Source: Fen-1258 sp964441505 (GTDB lineage: Bacteria > Bacteroidota > Ignavibacteria > Ignavibacteriales > Melioribacteraceae). Taken from it: DNA of 64,000 bases. Of the stretch, positions 16,461 through 25,327 are shown in pieces. The position numbers and the translations under genes were made by a program. The stretch spans positions 1 to 64,000 of the forward strand of contig CAYTUV010000004.1 of the NCBI GenBank assembly GCA_964441505.1, given 5' to 3'. Under the pieces are notes generated by a model. It was not told the origin of the DNA. It was given only the letters and a program-made list of their open reading frames with translations, and did no database searches. How positions within the stretch are numbered: the stretch's first letter is position 1; the number at the start of each line of letters is the position of its first letter.

Positions 16461-17744
16461 TTAATCTCTGCCCCTGTTAGTCCAGACTTTTCTTTCTCTT
16501 CTTCCACGTTTTGTTCTTGAGTTTGCAGCGCCAAAAACCTTTTTCGTTCTCGTTTTTGTCGAATCCTCTTTGCTGATTAGTTGCTTTGGATTTTCCCAGA
16601 TCCAATCGGCAAGAACGTAAGGATGATTTGCCATAACAGGGATTGGTGCGGACATCAGTTTGTTAATTTCACGCAGATAGGCTTTTTCTTCTGTGTCGCA
16701 AAGCGAGAGAGCTACTCCGCTTAATCCCGCGCGTCCTGTACGACCAATCCGGTGAATGTATGTTTCCGGAATATTTGGAATTTCAAAATTTATTACATGC
16801 GAAAGTTCGTCGATGTCAATTCCACGTGCAGCAATGTCTGTAGCAACCAAAACTCTTGTCTGTTTTGTCTTGAAATTATTCAAAGCCCGCTGACGTGCGT
16901 TCTGTGCTTTATCTCCATGTATAGCCTCGGCCTGTATTTTTGCCTTATTTAAAACTTTTGCAACATTATCAGCGCCGTGCTTAGTACGGGTGAATACAAG
17001 TGCTGATATAATTGCCGGATTTTTCAAGAGGTGAATCAGCAGTGCTTTCTTGTCGGATTTAGCTACATAATAGATGCTTTGTTTAATAGCATCAACCGTT
17101 TTTGATTCCGGAGTTACTTCCACTTTAATCGGATTCACTAAAATTGTTTTGGCAAGTTTTATAATTTCAGCGGGCATTGTAGCAGAGAAAAACAATGATT
17201 GTCTTTTTGATGGCAATTTTGAAATTACTTTTTTAACATCATTGATGAATCCCATATCCAGCATACGATCGGCCTCATCGAGTACAAATAATTTTATGTG
17301 CTGAAGACTGATATAATTCTGGTTCATCAGATCAAGCAGCCTGCCCGGAGTAGCTATTAAAATATCAACTCCAGCTTTTAATTTATCTGTTTGGGCTTTT
17401 TGAGGAACACCGCCAAAGACAACCAGATTCTTAAGGCCGGTATGTTTTCCATAAGCCGAAAAACTCTCTCCGATTTGAATTGCAAGTTCTCTTGTAGGAG
17501 TGAGAATTAAAGAGTGAATGGTTCTCTTCTCGGCTTCGCTGATTTTTTCGTTATAAAGAATTTGCAGAATTGGAACGGCGAATGCAGCCGTCTTACCGGT
17601 GCCCGTCTGAGCACAGCCAAGTAAGTCTTTCCTTTCAAGTATAATTGGAATGGCCTGTTTCTGAATAGGTGTTGGAATTGTGTAGCCTTCTTCTGCCAAA
17701 GCTTTTTGTATTGGTTTAATAAGATTGATTTTTTCGAATGACAT
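16461..17744 (-). CDS. DEAD-box ATP-dependent RNA helicase, RhlE-like
   Basis: A 427-aa helicase with all core motifs in order: Q-motif region PTPIQKQAIP, motif I AQTGTGKT, Ia TPTRELA, Ib TPGRLLDL, II DEADRMLDMGF, III SAT, IV LVFTRTKHG, V VATDIAARGIDI, VI HRIGRTGRAG. A short basic tail (GAANSRTKRGRRERK) fits the RhlE-type RNA-binding extension. It unwinds RNA duplexes, typically in ribosome assembly or RNA decay, often cold-induced. It stands alone: the neighbouring ABC-F gene is convergent, and a 669-bp non-coding region lies upstream. Confidence 0.92.
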   Translation of the reverse strand: MSFEKINLIKPIQKALAEEGYTIPTPIQKQAIPIILERKDLLGCAQTGTGKTAAFAVPILQILYNEKISEAEKRTIHSLILTPTRELAIQIGESFSAYGKHTGLKNLVVFGGVPQKAQTDKLKAGVDILIATPGRLLDLMNQNYISLQHIKLFVLDEADRMLDMGFINDVKKVISKLPSKRQSLFFSATMPAEIIKLAKTILVNPIKVEVTPESKTVDAIKQSIYYVAKSDKKALLIHLLKNPAIISALVFTRTKHGADNVAKVLNKAKIQAEAIHGDKAQNARQRALNNFKTKQTRVLVATDIAARGIDIDELSHVINFEIPNIPETYIHRIGRTGRAGLSGVALSLCDTEEKAYLREINKLMSAPIPVMANHPYVLADWIWENPKQLISKEDSTKTRTKKVFGAANSRTKRGRRERKVWTNRGRD

Positions 17745-17787
17745 TTATTCATTTTTCCTTTTAAATCGGTCTGATAAAATTTATTAT

Positions 17788-17884
17788 GGGTACTTCTAAA
17801 AACTATCTTTTGTAAATATTTAACGCAGAGAACGCAAAGAAAAAGCAAAGTTCGCAAAGGATATTGAGGTTTTTAGAACTACCC
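17788..17884. repeat. 97-bp element with 16-bp terminal inverted repeats
   Basis: Left end GGGTACTTCTAAAAAC (17788-17803) pairs with the reverse complement of right end GTTTTTAGAACTACCC (17869-17884) at 15 of 16 positions. The interior carries AACGCAGAGAACGC and GCAAAGTTCGCAAAGG, wording I recognise as a common dispersed intergenic repeat of environmental bacteria. No coding capacity. A MITE- or REP-like nature is inferred. Confidence 0.65.
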
Positions 17885-18254
17885 TTATGTTCTGGATCAG
17901 CGGTTAGATGAATGAATATCTTATTAAGAATTGCAAACAACGGTATGTTACTGAAGCATTACAAATAATTACAGTGTAAAATTAGGCTAATTAAACACCA
18001 TCTCAAAGAGATATATGTCGATGAATACTTTTAGAGTATTATATCTCAAATCCGACATAGAGATAAAAAACGAGTTAAAAATGGAAACAAACGTTGAAAT
18101 TTATAGATAAAGAGGATTTAGATTTTAGGAAGCTGTGTTTTAGTCGCAATTAGTCTTTTAATGATTGAGCGTCTGCATTTATGATTATAGCTTACCAACA
18201 ACAGATTTTTGTTTTAAATAATATTACAATTTTGGTTTAGTAAATTTTATAAAG

Positions 18255-18405
18255 CAGGTAATGGGGCGTACCGGAGCCGGTAGTAGGTCGAAAAATGAAC
18301 CTCCTCGTCACAAGCAGCGAGGCATCTTGTCATGCCCGAATGTTTTTATCGGGCATCCACTAATAGATTCCCGCTAAAAGCATGCGGGAATGATACCACA
18401 GTTAC
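18255..18405. repeat. Dispersed hairpin repeat cluster
   Basis: Contains hairpins GCCCGA-ATGTTTTTA-TCGGGC (about 18330-18352) and CCCGC-TAAAAGCAT-GCGGG (about 18370-18388), in the TCATGCCCG and GGGAATGA wording shared by other short repeats in this window. It sits just after the hutH stop codon and could act as a transcript end, although no T-run follows. Confidence 0.5.
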
Positions 18406-18413
18406 GTTATTTC

Positions 18414-19970
18414 CTAATCCAACTTTATAAGAGATTCAACACTTCTCAAAATTTCTCCTTGACGAACTAACTTTAAAATTTTCTGAATATCCTTATATAA
18501 AATTCTATCCGCCTTGAGCGGAGGAATAATTTTTCTGATTGTCTTATATGCCGCCGTTGTTCCAATACCGCATTTCAACGGTTTTAAGAATTCAACTCCC
18601 TGTGCCGCTGTGAGTAATTCAATTGAAATTACAGTCTGAACATTTTTCAAAATTTGATAACACTTTCGCGCGGCAATTGATCCCATCGAATTATGATCTT
18701 CCTGATTAGCTGACGTAGGAATAGAATCGACACTTGCCGGATGAGCCAGCACTTTATTTTCCGAGACTAAAGAAGCGGCAGTGTATTGTGCAATCATTAA
18801 ACCAGAATTTAATCCGCCCTGCTTTGTTAAAAATCTTGGAAGCTGGCTCAACGAACCATTTACCATTCGTTCAATTCTTCTTTCGGCTACGTTTGCTAAT
18901 TCCGAAAGAGCTATTGCCATAAAATCCATTGCAAGTGCCATCGGTTGTCCGTGAAAATTCCCACCCTCAAGATGATCTCCCTGATCAGGAAAGATTAATG
19001 GATTATCATTAACCGAGTTCAATTCAATTTCAACGAGTGAACAGACATAATCAATTGTGTCTCTTGATGCGCCATGAATTTGAGGAATGCACCGGATCGA
19101 GTATGAATCCTGAACTCGTGCATCATCCGAAATATGTGAGGTTCTAATCTCGCTGCCCTTGATAAGATTCAGCAAATTCCTGGCTGTTGTAATTTGTCCG
19201 GAATATGGTCTTAGAGAATGTATACGCGGATCAAAAGCTTTATCTGTACCACGCAAGGTTTCATGCGTAAGTGCTGCACTTATATCTGCGGTTTTGATCA
19301 GCTTTTTAGATTGAATACTAATCCACGCCGCAAATGCCGTCATCATTTGTGTGCCGTTGATTAGAGCAAGACCCTCTTTGGCACCGAGTCTGACACTTTT
19401 CAATTTATATTTTATGAATGCGGACTTGGCCGGGATTATTTTCGCTGCCGAAGATTTTTCGTCAAGAACATTTTTTATTATTTGAACATCACCTTCTCCG
19501 ATCATCGCGAGTACAAGATGAGAAAGGGGCGCCAGGTCACCACTTGACCCAACGGAACCTTGTGAAGGAATTACCGGAATAATGTTGTTGTTGATCATAC
19601 CGATCAAATGTTCAAGTGTTGAAAGACGTATGCCGGAATGCCCGCGTGCGAGAGCATTAACCCGAAGCAGCATCATAATTTTCACTATCAGCGGAGGAAG
19701 ATTTTCTCCCACTCCGGCGCAATGACTGATAATTAAATTTCTCTGAAGTTTTTCCGTATCCTCTTCTGAAATTTTTACATTTGAGAATTCTCCGAAACCG
19801 GTAGTTACACCGTAAATCACTTTACCTTCTTTAATCCACTGTTCTATCAATGCGCGGGATCTGTTAATTCTTTTTTTCGCATCAAGAGAAAGAGTAACAT
19901 GGTGGTTTTCGTTTATGAATTTTTCGATTTTATCAAGCGTGAGTGATTTACCATCTAATACTAATTTCAC
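18414..19970 (-). CDS. hutH: Histidine ammonia-lyase
   Basis: A 518-aa aromatic amino-acid lyase that deaminates histidine to urocanate through an MIO prosthetic group formed from three backbone residues. Visible family motifs: VIYGVTTGFGEF, the MIO loop GSVGSSGDLAPLSH (triad Ser142-Ser143-Gly144), NGTQMMTAF, QDSYSIRCIPQIHGA, NDNPLIF and GNFHGQPMALAMDF. The triad is SSG where HutH normally has ASG; position 142-144 matches the Pseudomonas numbering. It starts with GTG at 19970, overlapping the hflX stop codon, so it is translationally coupled. No hutU, hutI or hutG is nearby, so a complete pathway is not visible here, and an atypical MIO substrate is possible. Confidence 0.88.
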   Translation of the reverse strand: MKLVLDGKSLTLDKIEKFINENHHVTLSLDAKKRINRSRALIEQWIKEGKVIYGVTTGFGEFSNVKISEEDTEKLQRNLIISHCAGVGENLPPLIVKIMMLLRVNALARGHSGIRLSTLEHLIGMINNNIIPVIPSQGSVGSSGDLAPLSHLVLAMIGEGDVQIIKNVLDEKSSAAKIIPAKSAFIKYKLKSVRLGAKEGLALINGTQMMTAFAAWISIQSKKLIKTADISAALTHETLRGTDKAFDPRIHSLRPYSGQITTARNLLNLIKGSEIRTSHISDDARVQDSYSIRCIPQIHGASRDTIDYVCSLVEIELNSVNDNPLIFPDQGDHLEGGNFHGQPMALAMDFMAIALSELANVAERRIERMVNGSLSQLPRFLTKQGGLNSGLMIAQYTAASLVSENKVLAHPASVDSIPTSANQEDHNSMGSIAARKCYQILKNVQTVISIELLTAAQGVEFLKPLKCGIGTTAAYKTIRKIIPPLKADRILYKDIQKILKLVRQGEILRSVESLIKLD

Positions 19971-21253
19971 TTTTTAGCTCCGGATTTTATTCGTGCTTTT
20001 AACAGGCCTTGAATTTTATTGTGGGTTGAGGCGTTTGTGCGGTATGTAACAACAATTTTATCTTCATCATAATCTGCGGAAAGAATTTCCGCCAAATCAT
20101 AAAGCTGTGAAACAAGTTTTGATTCGTGAGGTTTCAATTCAATTATGCTTTCAACAAAATTCTGCTCGTAAATGTCCAGCATCATTTTTCTCAAATTGCC
20201 GATATTCATCCCCCTCTCTGCAGAGATAAGAACGCCGTCTTTGAATTGCTGAGAGATGTAATCCATCCGGCTATTGTCTTTAAGAGCATCAACCTTATTA
20301 AAGATTTTGATCTGAATCTTTTTGTTGCTGTTCAATTCTTCAAGTGTTGATTCTACAACTCTCATATGATCTTCGAAATAATTGTTCGATACATCGATGA
20401 CATGCAGAATTATATCTGCATCCTTTACAACATTGAGTGTTGTTTTGAAGGAAGCGACAAGATGATGCGGGAGTTTACGGATGAATCCGACTGTATCGCT
20501 CAGCAAAATCTTTTTGTTTTTTTCGATTTCGAAAGCACGTGTTGTGGAATCTAATGTTGCAAACAATTTGTCTTCCGTGAGAACTCCCGCTTCCGTAAGG
20601 CGATTTAGCAAAGTTGATTTGCCTGCATTTGTATATCCGACCAAACACGCCGTAACAAATTCTTTTCTTCCGGAGCTCTTTGTTTCCTGGTGCGCTTCGA
20701 TCTTTTTAAGATTCTCTTTCAACTTGCTTATTCGAGTGCGGATGATTCGTCTGTCGGTTTCGATCTGTGTTTCGCCGGGACCTTTTGTTCCAATACCACC
20801 ATACTGTTTTGATAAGTGAGTCCACGCTCTGCTCAACCGGGGAAGCATATATTGAAGTTGCGCCAACTCAACCTGCGTTCTAGCTTCGCGTGTCTTTGCG
20901 TGCGATGCGAAGATATCAAGGATCAATCCGCTCCGGTCCAGTATTTTCCGTTCGAGCATTTTTTCAAGATTTCTCACTTGAGTCGGATTCAGATCATCAT
21001 CAAATATTACAAGCTGAATGTCATTCAGTTCTATAAGCTGAGCAACTTCTTCTGCTTTACCCTTTCCAATGAATGTCGCCGGGTCGGGTCTGTGCCGGTC
21101 CTGCGTAATTTTAAATACCACATCCGCACCGGCCGTATCGGTTAGTAATGCTAATTCACCGAGATGTTCTTCCACTTGCTCTTTGGAGTAATCACCCGTT
21201 ATAAGTGCAACAAGTATTGCCCGTTCTTTTTTTCTGTTAATAATGTCTATCAT
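19967..21253 (-). CDS. hflX: GTPase HflX
   Basis: A 428-aa ribosome-associated GTPase that splits stalled or heat-damaged ribosomes. The N-terminal HflX domain (about 1-180) has the glycine-rich segment QYGGIGTKGPGETQIETDRR, and a helical linker precedes the G domain: G1 GYTNAGKS, G2 region DSTTR, G3 DTVGFIRKLPHHL, G4 NKVD, G5 ISAERG. Length is normal. Its stop overlaps the GTG start of hutH by four bases, an unusual pairing with no obvious functional logic. Confidence 0.95.
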   Translation of the reverse strand: MIDIINRKKERAILVALITGDYSKEQVEEHLGELALLTDTAGADVVFKITQDRHRPDPATFIGKGKAEEVAQLIELNDIQLVIFDDDLNPTQVRNLEKMLERKILDRSGLILDIFASHAKTREARTQVELAQLQYMLPRLSRAWTHLSKQYGGIGTKGPGETQIETDRRIIRTRISKLKENLKKIEAHQETKSSGRKEFVTACLVGYTNAGKSTLLNRLTEAGVLTEDKLFATLDSTTRAFEIEKNKKILLSDTVGFIRKLPHHLVASFKTTLNVVKDADIILHVIDVSNNYFEDHMRVVESTLEELNSNKKIQIKIFNKVDALKDNSRMDYISQQFKDGVLISAERGMNIGNLRKMMLDIYEQNFVESIIELKPHESKLVSQLYDLAEILSADYDEDKIVVTYRTNASTHNKIQGLLKARIKSGAKK

Positions 21254-21387
21254 TCTTGATACCCGATTCTATTCTGTTTATTGAAAATTACCAAAGCAAA
21301 ATTACGAGATTCTTAAATGGAAAGTAATTAATCTGAAATCTCAGAAAGATTCAATTGTCATTCACGTATAAACTTGCCTACCGAGCA

Positions 21388-21524
21388 TGTTGCAGAACTC
21401 TTTTCACGGTCATTTCGAACCACGTTTTTTGTGGTGAAAAATCTTAATGTAACATTATCGTAAGATTTCTCAGGCGTTCCACAAAACGGAACTCCTTCGA
21501 AATGACATGCTTCCTTGTGCAACA
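21388..21524 (-). repeat. Fold-back dispersed element, copy B
   Basis: A 137-bp element that is the reverse complement of copy A (3060-3196) apart from a few substitutions and one replaced hairpin. Where copy A has CCGCTTTAGCGG in this orientation, copy B has ACCACG-TTTT-TTGTGGT: different bases, same fold. The termini TGTTGCA/TGCAACA and the blocks TCATTTCG/CGAAATGA are intact. It is followed by CTACCGGCAGGAAGGCGGG and a GGATTTCCAC-type repeat tail to about 21590. It occupies the 368-bp gap between hflX and the vWA gene, which otherwise holds nothing recognisable. Confidence 0.85.
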
Positions 21525-21621
21525 CACTCTACCGGCAGGAAGGCGGGAATCTATTAGAATTGGTTTGGATTTCCACTTTCGTGGGAATGACTAATGATCA
21601 GGAAATATTATTTGAAGGGGT

Positions 21622-23724
21622 TTAACTGCTTACTTCAGCTAATTCCTTTTTAGAACTTTTTGCCACGATCGACTCCACAATTGCTAGTAACAAAACAATA
21701 ATTAATAGATATTTCCAAAGCTCAGCTCCAAAACGCGATTGATAAATCACTTTTGAGAAGTCATTTTGGGGAGAGAGGAAAATCAGTTTACCGTCGAATC
21801 CTACCTGTTTCAGATAATTCTCCAGGTCAGAATCGGTTGATCTTTCGGGGTTAGATTCCCGCGAATCGTGATTGATTGAGATGTAATCAATCAGTTTATT
21901 ACCCGAGTAAAATTTGTATGTGCCGGTTTCATCGGTCTTTGGATAAGAGAGAAAATTTTTATTCGAGAGTGAATCGGCATTTATAAATTCTTTCAAGCCA
22001 TCCGGTTTCTGAATTACAATCTGCTGAACCGGATGATTTGAAATGTCTGCAATAACTTCCTGTCCGGCTAAATAATTATTCTGTTCTTTCGTTTTAGACG
22101 CGGAATAAAAAATCAGCTTATTTATCAGCGGGGCAAAAAAACCTTTAAGCGGAAAATCATTCCAGCTCAGAACCGGTGCGGAGTTAAACAGAAATATTTT
22201 TCCATTCCCGGTTTTGTATTCACTTAAAAAAGCCGAGTTATCAAACATGGAGATTATACTTTTACCATGTCCGCCGGTAAGTGTCCTGAAGTAAAAATAT
22301 ATTCCGGGTGATTCTATCTGAGGCTGCTTTTTATTTTCAAACAGATCCGCAAACAAAGGATTCTGAAAATCAATTTTATCGAATTGCAGAGGTGATTCCT
22401 GAGAATTGATTTTTCCGACAGCACCCGCCGGTGAAGAAACATGCAGAGCTTTACACAGTTTCTGAAAATTTGCAAGAGTACTTTGAGAACCCGGCATTAT
22501 TACAACTTTACCGCTGCGGTCTATGTAATCAATCAGGTTTTTCCAGTCTGAATTTTTCTCCGATCCGATCAGAAATACCGCATCAAAGTTTTTCAGATTC
22601 AATGAGGGTAATTGAGACGTAATATTCTGTGTTACAATTATTTTATTGTTCGGGTCAGCAACTGCAAGTCTTATGAATTTTGAGTCATCGGCTAAATCTG
22701 TCAGCAGCAGTAAAGAAATTTTATCAGGTACATACACACTGAAATATCTTTTATTATCCTGAAGAATTTCATCATCTTCTAGTTCGGCTGTAATTTCAAC
22801 AAGTCCGGTATCTGCCAGATTTGTTTCGAATGAAACTTCCCTTGCCTCACCGCCGGCTAGATTTATACTCTGCTGCGCACTTCGTTTGCCGTTTACAAAA
22901 AGAGAGGCCACAGAATTGTCCGTCGGCTGAGAAGAAAAATTTTTTACACGTGAACTGAAACTGACTGTTTTCCCTTTCTCGAATATCTGATTATTCGGAA
23001 TCAGTTCCTCAATGCCAAGGTTTACCGTTTCTTTGCCGCCTACATCCACCAGATAAATCCTCGTGGTTTCACCTATCATTCTTGAAAGATCCGCTAATTC
23101 TTTTTGCGAATTAACGATCCGGCTTTTTTGGAAATCCGTCAGAAAATAAATCTCTTTATTGAAATTTTTTGACTGGTAGATAATCTGAGCAGCTTTAAGC
23201 ATTGCTTCGTTCAGGGTTTTTGATAAAGATGATATCTCCACTTCATCAATCGACCGGATCAATTGTTTGAAATTTGTTGTAGGCTTTACAAGTTCGTTTG
23301 ACAATTCACCAATAGGAATCAGACCTATTTCATCACCATCCTGAAAATTAGTGAGAAGATTTTTTGCTATCCGTTTTGCCTGATTAAGGTACGACCCGTT
23401 CTCTGTTACAACCGACATGCTGAAAGTATTGTCAACAATTATTACCGCGGTTGTCTTGGCAGTCGAAGAATTCCCAACCGAAAAATTTTTAACTGTCGGC
23501 CGTGCAAAAGCCATTACCAGAAGTATGATGATCGCAATTCTCAGCAACAGTAATAGCCATTGTTTCAATTTTATCCTACGGATCTTAGTCTTCTGCAGCT
23601 CCTTTAAAAATGAGAGTGTGCTGAACTCGATCTTTTTTAATTTGCGGAGATTAAGAAAGTGCAGCACTATCGGAATCGAAGCGGCGAACAGACCGAATAG
23701 AATTGCAGGATTAAGAAATGTCAT
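21622..23724 (-). CDS. BatA-domain / von Willebrand factor A membrane protein
   Basis: A 700-aa protein. The N-terminal double-transmembrane BatA domain (residues 1-75: FLNPAILFGLFAASIPIVLHFLNLR, then LKQWLLLLLRIAIIILLVMAF) is followed by a vWA domain with a metal-site motif DNTFSMS (DxTxS in place of DxSxS). A long periplasmic beta-rich region follows, and a last membrane helix lies near the C-terminus (YLLIIVLLLAIVESIV). Bat-type proteins are linked to aerotolerance and to MoxR/vWA assemblies, but no MoxR or DUF58 gene is adjacent. An 18-bp dyad (TCATGAT-4-ATCATGA at 23737-23754) lies 13 bases upstream of the start codon. Confidence 0.82.
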   Translation of the reverse strand: MTFLNPAILFGLFAASIPIVLHFLNLRKLKKIEFSTLSFLKELQKTKIRRIKLKQWLLLLLRIAIIILLVMAFARPTVKNFSVGNSSTAKTTAVIIVDNTFSMSVVTENGSYLNQAKRIAKNLLTNFQDGDEIGLIPIGELSNELVKPTTNFKQLIRSIDEVEISSLSKTLNEAMLKAAQIIYQSKNFNKEIYFLTDFQKSRIVNSQKELADLSRMIGETTRIYLVDVGGKETVNLGIEELIPNNQIFEKGKTVSFSSRVKNFSSQPTDNSVASLFVNGKRSAQQSINLAGGEAREVSFETNLADTGLVEITAELEDDEILQDNKRYFSVYVPDKISLLLLTDLADDSKFIRLAVADPNNKIIVTQNITSQLPSLNLKNFDAVFLIGSEKNSDWKNLIDYIDRSGKVVIMPGSQSTLANFQKLCKALHVSSPAGAVGKINSQESPLQFDKIDFQNPLFADLFENKKQPQIESPGIYFYFRTLTGGHGKSIISMFDNSAFLSEYKTGNGKIFLFNSAPVLSWNDFPLKGFFAPLINKLIFYSASKTKEQNNYLAGQEVIADISNHPVQQIVIQKPDGLKEFINADSLSNKNFLSYPKTDETGTYKFYSGNKLIDYISINHDSRESNPERSTDSDLENYLKQVGFDGKLIFLSPQNDFSKVIYQSRFGAELWKYLLIIVLLLAIVESIVAKSSKKELAEVSS

Positions 23725-23736
23725 TATAACTCTTGC

Positions 23737-23754
23737 TCATGATCTTAATCATGA
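23737..23754. promoter_or_regulatory. Dyad upstream of the vWA gene
   Basis: TCATGAT (23737-23743) and ATCATGA (23748-23754) form 7-bp arms around four bases, 13 nt before the ATG at 23724. It could be a repressor site or a leader hairpin hiding the ribosome-binding site; this is inference from symmetry and position. Confidence 0.3.
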
Positions 23755-23832
23755 TCTAACACCTGAAATACGAGCTCACATTAATAAGCATATAAATAAT
23801 ATCAAGAGCATGACCATGAAGAAGATTATTAT

Positions 23833-25155
23833 TTAGTAAATTTTCTGAATTTTTGTTCCGCGGAAGTAGTGAGTCAGAATTTCATCAAAACCGTAACCCA
23901 TCTCTCCCATAACGGCGGCTCCAATCTGACAAAGTCCCACACCATGCCCCCATCCCGCACCTTCTAAAACAAATTTCTGCGGAATTCCTTCAACAATATT
24001 TTCTTTTTCGACTATGAAAGCAGAGCTGTAAAGGTGAGACGGAGAAAGTGTTTTTCTAATCTCCAGCTCCTTGCCAATCGTTAAAGTTTTTTTTGTACCA
24101 ACTATTTTCAGCTTTATAAGACGCCCGGAATCTCCACGCTCCACGGGAATCAGATTAACAATCTTCCCAAAATCAATTCCGCTCTTTCTATGAATTAATC
24201 CGGCTAGTTCATCCTGTGTGTATTCAATTCTCCACCGGAAGAAATCGAGTGTTGTGCGGTCAAAATCGACGAGGATCTGGGAAAGAATTTTTTCATCCTT
24301 TGTATTGCAGAAGGCGTTTGGATTATTTTTAATCCACCGCACAGAATTTTTTTCTACTGTTAAATCTGTCTCCGTACCGTCAATCTCGAACTTATAATCA
24401 ACGATTGCTGAAAGATAAGGATGATGTTCCGGTTCCCAGACATTTTCAAATGATTCCGTCATACCGCCGCAGGATTTCGAATAGCGTGTATCGCAGATTT
24501 TCTCATTAAATGTCAATGCAAGTCCGCGTGTTTCGGAAATTGCATCTGAAGCGTTATCGCTTATTATTTTTGTAACACCCTGATAACGCTGGCAGTGATC
24601 ATCCGCGCACAAATCATAATTCACGTGGTCTTCTCTATCATACCAGCGGATAATTTCATCTTCAGTAATTTTTTCGCTCACTGCATTACTGTTCTTTTTC
24701 TCCAGTTGGGAAAGAAGCCATCCACGCGATACGATTGCATGGGCCTTTAAAAGTTCTTTTGAACTGCGCGCATTCATCTCCGATGAGATAACACTGATCA
24801 GATATTCTTCAAGGGGTAATATATTAACAGCTGTGATTTCATCTTTTTCGATGATGAATTTAAGTGAGCCGCGAAAACGCTGATTCTCTTTTTTCTCCCA
24901 ATGAAAATCTTTACCTATCACAACATCGCGAAGGAGAAAAGATTCTGTCTCCAAATCATTCGGAGTGAAAATAATTTCAGTAGCTGAGATAATTTCTTTT
25001 TTCTCGTGAAGAATAGATATTCTATTGCTCTCAAGTTTTGCTTTGAACCGTCCGCTGAATTTCTTAACGGAAGATTCAATTAAAAATTCGCCATAGAGAT
25101 CAAACCGTATCTCTTTTGCCGAAAGGATGCCAACACTAATTAATGGTTCTTTCAT
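23833..25155 (-). CDS. SpoIID/LytB-domain protein
   Basis: A 440-aa protein with the SpoIID/amidase-enhancer core: LPLEEYLISVISSEMNA, LLKAHAIVSRGWLLSQL, a long insert, then SKSCGGMTESFENVWEPEHHPYL and the C-terminal GWGHGVGLCQIGAAVMGEMGYGFDEIL. SpoIID is a lytic transglycosylase that cleaves denuded glycan strands; the Glu in the EMNA motif corresponds to the catalytic Glu. Unlike typical secreted members it shows no signal peptide at its only credible start (ATG 25155), a point worth noting. It sits 108 bp upstream of the vWA gene on the same strand, so the two may be co-transcribed. Confidence 0.82.
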   Translation of the reverse strand: MKEPLISVGILSAKEIRFDLYGEFLIESSVKKFSGRFKAKLESNRISILHEKKEIISATEIIFTPNDLETESFLLRDVVIGKDFHWEKKENQRFRGSLKFIIEKDEITAVNILPLEEYLISVISSEMNARSSKELLKAHAIVSRGWLLSQLEKKNSNAVSEKITEDEIIRWYDREDHVNYDLCADDHCQRYQGVTKIISDNASDAISETRGLALTFNEKICDTRYSKSCGGMTESFENVWEPEHHPYLSAIVDYKFEIDGTETDLTVEKNSVRWIKNNPNAFCNTKDEKILSQILVDFDRTTLDFFRWRIEYTQDELAGLIHRKSGIDFGKIVNLIPVERGDSGRLIKLKIVGTKKTLTIGKELEIRKTLSPSHLYSSAFIVEKENIVEGIPQKFVLEGAGWGHGVGLCQIGAAVMGEMGYGFDEILTHYFRGTKIQKIY

Positions 25156-25327
25156 AAAAAAAGCAGATTGCTGTTTAATTTAGCCGCAATATAACAATGG
25201 AAGTTATAATTAGATAGGGCATAAAAGGGATTCGTACATTGCCGGCTATGCAAAGAGGCAGATTGACTAACTCAAATAAATTTAAGGCCCACTAACAGAG
25301 AAACATTTTCTTTTTAGGAATTTCATC

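Larger units (their letters stand above)
17745..18413. other. 669-bp repeat-rich intergenic region
   Basis: Lies upstream of the DEAD-box gene and downstream of hutH. It holds the small inverted-repeat element at 17788-17884 and a repeat/hairpin cluster at 18255-18405. The remainder (about 17885-18250) is AT-rich with no credible gene. Confidence 0.6.

Noticed and set aside
20481..21145. Two plus-strand frames of about 110 codons in hflX
   Set aside because: Antisense to a canonical hflX with all G motifs.
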